NCBI GenBank assembly: GCA_026018925.1
Contig: JAKSZU010000031.1
Coordinates: 9,877,467-9,941,466 of the forward strand
Length of the DNA: 64,000 bases
Origin: Tupaia tana
Lineage: Eukaryota; Chordata; Mammalia; Scandentia; Tupaiidae
Direction of reading: 5' to 3'
Shown here: positions 56,207 through 64,000 of the stretch, one piece after another
Position numbering within the stretch: position 1 is the first letter of the stretch
Layout of the letters: each line of letters starts with the position of its first letter
Position numbers and translations under genes: made by a program
The notes under the pieces: generated by a model
What the model saw: the letters and a program-made list of their open reading frames with translations, nothing else
The model's database searches: none
What the model was told of the DNA's origin: nothing

Positions 56207-56238
56207 AAAATAAAATACACTCAGTCTATCAGTTTCAT

Positions 56239-56398
56239 TTCCTTTTTTTATTTTGTCAAAGGTTGCTTGTTCTCTCCAGAGTCAGGTAGAGAAAGCACCC
56301 CCCGACACCCCAATGGGATGGAGCCATGCCACAATCGCTTCTTCCCCATTTTTCCAGGATCTTCAAAACATTAATGGAAAATACCTACGAGGAAAAAA
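56239..56398 (-). repeat. SINE-C copy, truncated
   Basis: TTTTGTCAAAGGTTGCTTG left, GCACCCCCCGACACCCC body; the head is lost. Confidence 0.7.
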
Positions 56399-56399
56399 C

Positions 56400-56657
56400 T
56401 ATGGGGCTGGCACCGTAAGTGCTGTGGATAAGGGAGGCGGGCCCCACATACCCCACTCCAGTTTAAATCCCAGCCCTGGCAGCTTGAAAACACACCGGGT
56501 GTGTGTGCATGTGTTCCCAGAATCCTGACAAGGTGGAGAAATGCAGGAGAAGGAAGTGGACCAAGACCACACCCTGTTGAGGTGTTTTTTCCCTCTCCCT
56601 CTCTCTGTCTCTCTTTTTCTCTGCATACCCTCTGGCAATTAAAAAAGAAAAAGAAAC
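56400..56657 (+). repeat. SINE-C copy
   Basis: TGGGGCTGGCACCGTAAGTGC head, GAAAACACACCGGGTGTG, CCTCTGGCAATTAAAAAAG end. Confidence 0.88.
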
Positions 56658-56679
56658 TGTATGGATTTTAATTTTTTTA

Positions 56680-56866
56680 AAGAATTATTTTATTTGAATT
56701 TATTTATTGACTTATTTATTTAAATTTGTCCAGAGAAGGACAGAGTGAGAGTGAGAGTGAGAGAGACAGAAAGTGAGAAAGCAAGCTACCAGGTCCAGGA
56801 CTAAAACCGTGGTCAGCCATGTGGGAGTCCAGCACCCTTAACCAACAAGCCACCTACCGGCCCCAG
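56680..56866 (-). repeat. SINE-B copy
   Basis: AAAGAATTATTTTATTTGAA tail, AAATTTGTCCAGAGAAGG, head ending CCACCTACCGGCCCC. Confidence 0.92.
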
Positions 56867-56879
56867 ATTTTAATTTTTT

Positions 56880-57040
56880 AAAAAGAATTATTCAATTAGT
56901 ATTATTTATTATTGTTATTATTTGCCACAGAATGAGAAAGAGAGAAAGAGAGAAAGCGAGCTGTCGGGTCCAGGACTCAAACTGCAGCCGGTCATGTGAG
57001 AGTCCAGCACCTTAGCCACTATGCCACCTGCTACCCCCGG
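56880..57040 (-). repeat. SINE-B copy
   Basis: AAAGAATTATTCAATTAG tail, AG-rich stretch, TCCAGGACTCAAACTGC B box, CCACCTGCTACCCCC. Tandem with the preceding B copy. Confidence 0.88.
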
Positions 57041-57206
57041 ATTTCAATTTTTCTTTTTCCAACCAAAATTAGCTTCTACCTTAACTCCATGTGTCCATGA
57101 ACTCTTTGAAGTTTCCCTGTGCACTATCCCTTGTACAGACACGTTTAAATTTCCTCACCAAATTTGTTCCTATAGCTCCAAGAAGTCAACGAAAGATCTT
57201 AATTCT

Positions 57207-57448
57207 CGGGACCAGCAGATGGTGTAATGTTTACGTTGCTGGACTCCCACGTAGTCAACCACTGTTCGAGTCCCAGACCCGGTGGCCTAAAACTCACACC
57301 AGGTGCATGTGCATGTGTGCCCAGAATCCCGAGAGGACAATGAAGGAGAAGGAATTGCAGTGTGGCCATCTCCCCGGGGGTGGGGGGTCATTTCTCACTT
57401 TAAATCTCTCTGATGTGTGCACATATGCTATAGCACAAATCTCTTAAA
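57207..57448 (+). repeat. SINE-A copy
   Basis: GGGACCAGCAGATGGTGTAA head; shortened CT stretch; ends GCTATAGCACAAATCTC. Confidence 0.9.
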
Positions 57449-58119
57449 CATTGATATTATTTCTCTCGAATGGGAATTTAAAGAGGGGCCGTAAAGAGAG
57501 CATTGATTATACATTAGGTTAGATGGGAATAAGCAGCAACTAGTAGGTAAAGCCTTGTAAATAAATTGGAAATCGATGAGACTGAAAGGTTGAGAGAGAG
57601 AAAAAAAGGGAGCGAGAGAGAAATTAAAAACCAAGTAGAAAGAGCAAAGAGCAGACAAGGCACCACTGAAAGAACTTCAGGGACAGTTTGGAGAAAAATT
57701 AAACATGTGGGATGGAAAAGAACAGAACGTAAAAATAATTGGGGGGGGGGGATGGTCAATGTGGGGAGGAGAGCAGACAGGAGGGAGAGAGAAAAACGAC
57801 CACATTTACAGAAACAAAGCCCCACCAAGGATGAAAACGAATGGGGCAGGAAAATGTATTTAAAGGTATAATTCACGATAAAATGCCTCCAATGCAGGGA
57901 AATTTGAACGTGTAGGCAGAAACAGCAGCGCGAATGCCAATTTTGTATTTATATAGCTCAAGCAACAAAGACACCGTCTAGTAAGTCATTGATATTTTAA
58001 GTTATAGAAAGAATTCCGTGAATATTCAGGATTTGAAATCTCTAGAAAGCTCACATTTCTCTATGCCAAACATGAAATGCTAGAAGACAGTGAAGCAAGA
58101 GGTGGAACATCCTTAGTAG
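57449..58119. other. Unique intergenic DNA, purine-rich in part
   Basis: A-rich with GAGAGAGAAAAAAAGGG near 57590. No feature supported. Confidence 0.5.
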
Positions 58120-58382
58120 AGCCACCCCAGGGCTGAGTGGTTACATGACATGCATCGTATGTGGCTGACTGCCCAGTTCAAGACCCAGACCCGGCAGTTT
58201 GAGAAGCAAGCCAGGTGCATGTGCGTGCATGCCCGAAATCCCGACGGGAGAGGGAAATGGAGAGGGGATTGTGATGTGACCATGCCTCATGCGGGATGCT
58301 TTCTCGTTTCCTCTTTCTCTTGGTCTCTCTGACTCTCTCCGGTGAGCACACACACCCTTTGGCAAATTAAAAAATAAACAAA
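58120..58382 (+). repeat. SINE-C copy
   Basis: AGCCACCCCAGGGCTGAGTGG head, GTTTGAGAAGCAAGCCAGG, CCTTTGGCAAATTAAAAAA end. Confidence 0.88.
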
Positions 58383-58710
58383 AGTCCTGAGGAAAGACAA
58401 TGATGCATCCCAAGCGTTCTAGCCAAAGCTCTCCATCAGTTTCAAAGGGTAAGAAAAACTATGTCCAGACATAGAAGTCAGGGAATGTATGTTCATGTGG
58501 AAAACAAACGAACAAATGAACAAACAAGTGGAGGTCGACTTCCCAGCACCCCAGAGAGGTTTTACATGTCTAAAAGATGCATTCAGAACTAAAAGACGCA
58601 TGATGGCTAACCCTGTGGAAATTACTGTTGCAGAGAAGGAAATAAACACCCTCAACCATGACAATACGGAGACCATAATTTGACTAATTAAAACAGTAAA
58701 ACAACAGGCA
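58383..58710. other. Unique intergenic DNA
   Basis: Nothing recognised. Confidence 0.5.
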
Positions 58711-58711
58711 G

Positions 58712-58955
58712 GCTCCAAGACCTGGTAGTTAAGGCAGCCAGACGGGTTCCAGGGTCAGAGCCAGTTCCTTGAGAAGCTCACTGGGTGCATGTACACAAAG
58801 ACCGAAAATCCTGAAAGGAGACATGGGGGAGAAGGGGTTGCGGTACGACCATCTCCCATGGGGGTTGCTTTCTCCTTTTCCTCTGTCTGCCTCTCCGTCT
58901 GCCTCTGTGAACAGGTATGCCCCCTAGCACAATCGATCAATCAATCAATCAACAG
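58712..58955 (+). repeat. SINE-C copy
   Basis: CCAAGACCTGGTAGTTAAGG head, CCTTGAGAAGCTCACTGGG, CCCCTAGCACAATCGATC with a (TCAA)n tail. Confidence 0.8.
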
Positions 58956-59012
58956 AACAAGCGCACATGGAAATAAAAGGGAGATGGGGAGCATGCTGAT
59001 TTTCTCACTTTT

Positions 59013-59090
59013 GTGGGCTTGTCGGAAAAGTCGTGATGCATTTTTGCATAGAAAAACAAAATATACATCCCGACTTTTCGGACAACCCAA
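59013..59090. mobile_element. Mariner-like MITE copy 4
   Basis: TGGGCTTGTCGGAAAAGTCG and CGACTTTTCGGACAACCCAA are a long inverted repeat. TGATGCATTTTTGCATAGAA lies at the centre; TA follows on the right. Confidence 0.88.
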
Positions 59091-59262
59091 TAATTCTAAG
59101 CTTTCAATACACACTGTTCTTAAACTCTTACACCATGACACTGCACACATAAACATGAACATTTATTTTATAAAAATAGTTGCGTGACTGGTTAATGACA
59201 CCAGGAAACAATTTTTGAAAACTAGGTGTATAAGCTCAAAAAGAGAATATTCCCTCCCCTCC

Positions 59263-59526
59263 TTTGTTTTTTTTTTAAAGATTTTTCCAAAGGTGTGTGT
59301 GCTCGCCGGAGAGGAGAGAAACAGAGACAGTGAGAGGGAAAGTGAGGAATCACTCCCCAGGGTGGATGGCCACAGTGCAATCCCTTCTCCTCCATCCTCC
59401 TCCTGGGATTTCCGGCATGCATGCACAGGCACCAGGTGTGATTTTCAAGCTGCCGGGTCCAGGACTCAAACCACATTTGGTCATGTTGGAGCCCAGCACC
59501 ATAAGCACTATGCCTCCTGCTGGTCC
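59263..59526 (-). repeat. SINE-A/C copy
   Basis: Antisense; GAATCACTCCCCAGGGTGG body; head ending CTCCTGCTGGTCCC. Confidence 0.88.
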
Positions 59527-59922
59527 CATATTTTGCCTGTTTTTGAGCAAGCTTTTCTTGTGGAAATTTTTAGTCGACTTTATTTCTATACAGTAGAAAT
59601 CACTAATGTTAATCACCAATGTATAGACAAATCCTATACAAAAGGTGATTAATATTCAACTTTGAGTTTACATGTATTGTCTTATGGATGTTTATATCCT
59701 TTACTCCAAACTTTCAAAATACATACATGGAACAGAAACGATACTATCTTTAAACTGAAAATGTCTGTGTTCCTACGCATCATTTCATTTAACCCATAAA
59801 GAGCTCATTATATTTTGATAGGTAGTATCTTTCTTATTAAAAAAGAATCTATTCCATAATAAAATGAAAATACCCTCTATGATGATAGAGAACTAGGCTT
59901 GGTGATGTGAAAACTGAAAATC
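59527..59922. other. Unique AT-rich intergenic DNA
   Basis: Nothing recognised. Confidence 0.5.
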
Positions 59923-59923
59923 C

Positions 59924-60190
59924 GGGGACCAGCAGTTAGCATAATGGCTATGTCGCTGGACTCCCACGTAGTCGATCGCGGTTGGAGTCCCGGACCCGGT
60001 GGCTTAAAGCTCACGCCGGGCGCGTGTGCGTGCATGCCCAAGATCCCGAGAGGAGAATGGAGGAGAAGGGATTACGGCATGGCCATCCACCCTGGGGGGT
60101 GATTTCTCGCTTTCTGTCTCTCTGTCTCACTCTGTCTGTCTGGCGAGCGCACGCGCCCTATAGCAAAAAAACCTCTCCAAAATCAAACAA
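59924..60190 (+). repeat. SINE-A copy, young
   Basis: Nearly consensus head (GGGACCAGCAGTTAGCATAA) and GAGCGCACGCGCCCTATAGC end. Confidence 0.95.
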
Positions 60191-60368
60191 ACAAAAAAAC
60201 CCCCTGAAAACCCAATTGGATGTCACAGGTTTTTGTGAGCAGCAGAGTGCTGGCCCATTGCACATGAGCTGTTTCATTTCATGTTTCACAGTCTTGTATC
60301 CAGAAATGTGATTTTGAAGATTACAAAAAGAAGGAGTGGTAGGAATAGGCTAGTATTGTGATTTTTAC

Positions 60369-60925
60369 AGTTCGCCACGGATAGATAGATAAGTAAGCAG
60401 ATGATGTAGATAGATGACAAAGATCGTAGATAATTAGATTGGTGACAGAATGATGGATGACAATGCCAGATAGATAATAGATATACAGAGAGATGACAAA
60501 GATGATAGGTAATTAGATAGGTGATAGATAGGTAGATGATAGACACATGATAGATTGACAGATAGATAAATATATATAGAGAGATAGATTATAGATAGAT
60601 GATAGATGTAGATAGATAAATAGATGATAGATGTAGATAGATAGATGATAGATAGATGATAGATAGATGATAGTTGTAGATGGATAAATAGATGGTAGAT
60701 AGATGTAGATAGATAAATAGATAGATGATAGATGGATAGATAAAGGATAGACAGATGTAGATAGAGTGATAGATGACAGATAGATAGATGATAGATAATG
60801 TAGGTAAGTAGGTAGATAGATAAATAGATAGATAGATGATATATAGATGATAGGTAGGTAGGTAGGTAGATAAACGATAGATGTTAGATAGATAGGTAGA
60901 TAGTGTAGGGAGATAGATGGATGCA
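60369..60925 (+). repeat. (GATA)n-rich microsatellite array
   Basis: About 555 bases of imperfect GATA/GATG/TAGA repeats with runs of AGATAGAT and interruptions. Open frames on the minus strand here are repeat artefacts. Confidence 0.95.
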
Positions 60926-60929
60926 TTTA

Positions 60930-60999
60930 TTGGGTTGTCGGAAATGTTGTGATGCATTTTTGCATAGAAAAATACGTCATGACATTTCTGACAACCCAA
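60930..60999. mobile_element. Mariner-like MITE copy 5, best preserved
   Basis: 70 bases, left end TTGGGTTGTCGGAAATGTTG, right end GACATTTCTGACAACCCAA, nearly perfect inverted repeats, flanked by TA at 60928-60929 and 61000-61001. Confidence 0.92.
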
Positions 61000-61001
61000 T
61001 A

Positions 61002-61684
61002 TTTGCACAAATTTATTTGCTGCAATGAAACCATGAAGAAATACCCACAAGGCTCTATGATAACAATTAAACCCAAATCTCTAAGAGTTACATATTTTCA
61101 TGTTCTGGACTAGAAGCCATACTCTCTTTTCTTTTGATTATCTTCCCTATAAAACAGATGCGTGATGATTTCTTTAGGATACTGTTGGAAAAAAAAAAAG
61201 ACCCTGAAGAGAAGTTTGAGCTTTTCATCCAAAATAATGTCATGCAGTTAAGTCCAGAAAATGCCTTTGTGTTGTTAGTGGGTGTGTTCCACCAGCCGTC
61301 GCTGGGATGGTTCAACTCCACCTAACGTATTAGTTCAGCAGTTGAAACAGTGTGCACATGGAGTCCTGAAGGACAAAGACATCCATGGTCTGACCTTGTC
61401 TATAACCACCATTCTAAGTCCTCTCATTCTACCCTGCCCTACCCCATGGCCAGCAAGCCATCATCCTTCCTCAAATGTTCCTCGAAACCCTCTCGCCAGT
61501 GTTTTGCCTTAGTTGAAATGAGGCAGTCGTGTGGCATCAATGTGAAATCTGATTGTGCTCCTGTCTTCCTCGCTTTAGCGGGGTGGGTTGTAGATAATAC
61601 GGCTGCTTCAGAGGCATTGCCCTTTCTTTTTCCTCTGAAAGCTCACACTCCATGACAACTTTTGCTATCAAAATTAAGCTGTAT
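61002..61684. other. Unique intergenic DNA
   Basis: No feature supported. A 63-codon + frame (61134-61325) has no recognisable relative. Confidence 0.5.
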
Positions 61685-61777
61685 AGGGACCAGCAGATGG
61701 TGTAATGGTTACATCTCTGGAGTTCCATGTAGTCGACGGTAGTTCGAGTCACAGACCCGGTGGCTTAAAACTCATTC
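61685..61777 (+). repeat. SINE-A head fragment (3'-truncated)
   Basis: Only the tRNA-like head and AAAACTCA are present, then L1 sequence begins. A SINE-A normally continues for 170 more bases, so a deletion or breakpoint lies at about 61777. Confidence 0.85.
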
Positions 61778-62190
61778 TCTCGGATATATACTTGCAAGAG
61801 GAATTGCTGGACTAAAAGTAGTTACCTAAAGTGGTTGTACCGTTTTACATTCTCACCTTAGTCCATGAGAGTTTCAGTTGCTCCACATCCTCATCAACAC
61901 TCTTCATTGTCAGTCTATTTAATTGTGAGCATTCTAGTGGGTATGGGATAGATATTTTGTGGCTTTATTTTTTTATTGTTTTTGATGACTAATAAAGCTG
62001 ATAACTTTTTCATTGCTAGCTATTTCTTATCTTCTTTTGTGAAGTTTCTGTCCAAATATTTTGCCTAGGTTTTGTTTCTTTTTTCTTTCTTTTTTTTTTT
62101 TTTTTGGTATCATTTTTTCTGTATTGGATGGGAGGATCTCTTTACATATTCTGGACATGAATACTTGATCTGAAAGTGTGTAATAGTCTT

Positions 62191-62449
62191 TTGAGACTAG
62201 CAGAGGATGATGTAATGGTTACATTGCTGGACTCTCACATAGTCAACTGTGGTTCAAGTCCCGGACCTGGTGGCTTAAAACTCACGTCAGACACATGTGC
62301 GTGTGTGCCCAAGATCCCAAGAGGAGAATGAAAGATAAGGGACTGCGACATGGCCATCCCCCATGGGGGGTGATTTCTCACTTTCTCTTTGTCTCTCTCT
62401 GTCTGGTGAGTGCACGCATCCTATAGCAAAAAATCTCTTAAAAAAAAAA
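62191..62449 (+). repeat. SINE-A copy in L1
   Basis: GAGACTAGCAGAGGATGATG head, CCCCCATGGGGGGTGATTTC body, CTATAGCAAAAAATCTC end. Confidence 0.9.
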
Positions 62450-62462
62450 GTCTGTGAATAGT

Positions 62463-62619
62463 TTTTTTTTTTTTTTCTTTTTTAGAGGTTTTTGCCTTAG
62501 GGCACGTGCACTCACCAGACAGACAGAGAGAGACAGAGAGACAGAAAGCGAGAAATCACCCCCCAGGGGGGATGACCACGCCGCAATCCCTTCTCCTCCA
62601 TTCTCCTAACTGCTGTTCC
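62463..62619 (-). repeat. SINE-A copy with most of the head deleted, in L1
   Basis: The body is intact, but CCATTCTCC joins directly to TAACTGCTGTTCCC, removing about 105 bases including the B box. AAAGTCTGTGAATAGTTTTTT flanks both sides as a TSD (about 62446 and 62620), so the insertion ends are intact. Confidence 0.92.
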
Positions 62620-63127
62620 CAAAGTCTGTGAATAGTTTTTTGATCTCTCTTGAAGACTTGAAGTGCAGAATTATTTTTCATAAAACATAAATATTTTGTG
62701 TTTAGAGCTAGGGATTTGTTTAAGTAATCTTTGTCTACCTTTGTTTTATTTTAGAAAAGCTTTATAATTTTAGGTTTTCTATTTAGGTCTTACTTTAATT
62801 AACTCAATTTAATGTTTGTATACAATATGAGGTAAGGTGTCAAAGTTTATTTTTATCCATATGAGCATCCAATTTTCCCCATTCCAGTTGGTGAAAAAGA
62901 CTGTTCTTTTCCCATTGAATTTCCTTGGCGGCTTTGTCAATAAATTGTGTGTCAAACAGTTTCTTTGAAATATAGTTGAATCTTTAAAAAGGTCTGTGTT
63001 AATCCAGAGCAGGACTCCTAGCTGGCCACCTCTGTGACTTTAGAATGGGAGGACGGGGCGAGTTTGGAAGCTGTAGGGAAACTTCTTACGCAGTCTGATG
63101 GGGATTACTTGTGGCTTTCTCTCATTT

Positions 63128-63175
63128 TCTTCCTTTAAGTTTATTTATTTATTTCTCCCATGATAGAGGAAAACT

Positions 63176-63210
<35 letters not shown>

Positions 63211-63363
63211 GCAAAGAGGGACCTGCAAGAGGGTTCACAGGCCACACTATACTTTCAGCTGTCCTGGATCACGGGCATGCATGCACACACACACCCAGCA
63301 TGCACTAGGAGGCCCTGGACACGAGCTGGGGCCTTTCCATTTGCATTATCACTGTGACCAGCT
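63128..63363 (-). repeat. SINE-D copy
   Basis: TTAAGTTTATTTATTTATTTC left, (AG)n, GGATCACGGGCATGCATGC, diverged head near 63350. Confidence 0.6.
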
Positions 63364-63955
63364 TCTTTATATCTGGAGATAAATGTCAGTTCATTCTGTT
63401 TCAGACTTGATTGTCTCAGAAACCAATAGATGGGTGATAACTTCTACACTCCCTTTAATCATTTCCTTTGGCAATAATATTAATATTCTCACCTCATCAG
63501 TTTCTGCAGAAGCAGTATTGCACCCAAAATAGAGTAAGAACTTACTTACTTTCAGCATTCCCCCCGAGCGTGTGTTGTAAGCTCATCCTCACAGGAGAGC
63601 TTGAGCAGGGGTGTTCACATGGCCACACACATCGTCAGTGAGCTGTGGGATTTGACAAGCTTGGAGCAGAGAAGAACATCGGATTTTTGTCTCAGACGGC
63701 TCTTCACTCTCATGTCATTGAGTAGCTCAGCATTCACTTGGCTCAGGACGCACTTTGAGAGACATGGATCTTGTGCCCTAAGCAGCAAGCAGTTACAGGG
63801 AATGTCAGTAGTGGGTTGTGTTGATAGTCACTAATCCAGAACCCCTGGCGAGGCTCCATATTTCCTAAAGATGCTTTAATTTCCAAGAGGAGAGTGAAAT
63901 GAGAAAGACTGAAATAACGGTGTTTTGGTCGGTACTGCTAAACTACCTGACAGAA
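63364..63955. other. Unique intergenic DNA
   Basis: No feature supported. A short purine-rich run (63960-64000) closes the window. Confidence 0.5.
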
Positions 63956-64000
63956 TGATTAAAAAGAAAAAAAGAAGAAGGAGAAGGAGAAGAACAGGAA

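Larger units (their letters stand above)
61778..63000 (-). mobile_element. L1 remnant, antisense, split by two SINE-A copies
   Basis: + strand reads as reverse-complement L1 3' region: GAGGAATTGCTGGACTAAAAG, TCCACATCCTCATCAACAC, TTTACATATTCTGGACATG, then after the SINEs AGCTTTATAATTTTAGGTTTTC, CATATGAGCATCCAATTTTCC and CCCATTGAATTTCCTTGGC. No ORF survives. Confidence 0.85.

Noticed and set aside
1-64000. Bacterial defence, phage or other prokaryotic system
   Set aside because: Split exons, L1, MaLR, MER2 and tRNA-SINEs throughout show mammalian nuclear DNA with no operon-like coding.

Overview
The window reads as nuclear DNA of a placental mammal. Two exons of a mammalian enzyme gene are split by a 24.5 kb intron. 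The rest is packed with tRNA-derived SINEs, L1 fragments, MaLR (MLT1-type) LTRs and a MER2/Tigger1-type DNA transposon, all familiar from mammalian genomes. I see no bacterial or phage gene, operon or CRISPR array. I cannot fix the species: the SINEs are not Alu, B1/B2, rabbit C, equine ERE or bovine types as I know them, and no BovB-type LINE was noticed. A dermopteran (colugo) origin is only a weak guess.

The one gene I can support is PUDP (HDHD1, pseudouridine-5'-phosphatase, X-linked in humans), on the + strand. An internal exon lies at 15107-15336 (HAD motifs II and III). The terminal coding exon lies at 39878-40054 (motif IV and stop). Bases 1-15106 are probably upstream intron. The 3' UTR probably runs to about 41.78 kb, and the rest (to 64 kb) looks intergenic. 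The 5' exons with the catalytic DxD motif are outside the window.

Four SINE groups are named here. SINE-A is about 265 bp, the youngest and most numerous: a tRNA-like head with A and B boxes, a body with a CCCCCCTGGGGGG palindrome, a CT-rich stretch, and an end reading CCCTATAGCAAAAACCTCTCC plus poly-A, given here only as a label for that shared 3' end. SINE-B is about 170 bp: head, CT-rich stretch and an AAATTAAAATAA tail. SINE-C is about 220 bp and older: body of A without the palindrome, ending CTCTGGCAATTAAAA. SINE-D is old and divergent, with a GAAGACCCCCAGTGGGG-like centre. A copies sit inside B, C, MLT1, MER2 and L1 copies, often with intact target-site duplications (TSDs).

Layout: 0-15 kb, intron with an L1 piece, a CCAAT-rich minisatellite (1.57-2.06 kb), two MLT1 LTRs each split by a SINE, and an antisense L1 (11.1-13.1 kb). 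15-16.7 kb, exon followed at once by a GC-rich minisatellite. 16.7-39.9 kb, intron with SINEs, a tandem array carrying seven perfect heat-shock elements (28.5-29.3 kb), a MER2 split by two SINEs, and a 143 bp tandem duplication. 39.9-41.8 kb, last exon and 3' UTR. 41.8-64 kb, intergenic SINE-rich DNA with small duplicated segments, a SINE-derived minisatellite interrupted by a betaretrovirus-like solo LTR (46.1-48.1 kb), a 330 bp homopurine tract (51.6 kb), a GATA array (60.4-60.9 kb) and an antisense L1 (61.8-63.0 kb). A family of 70-90 bp mariner-like MITEs has five members across the window.

All identifications are by reading and recall of repeat families; no alignment or database search was run. 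Repeat boundaries are mostly good to about 10 bases.
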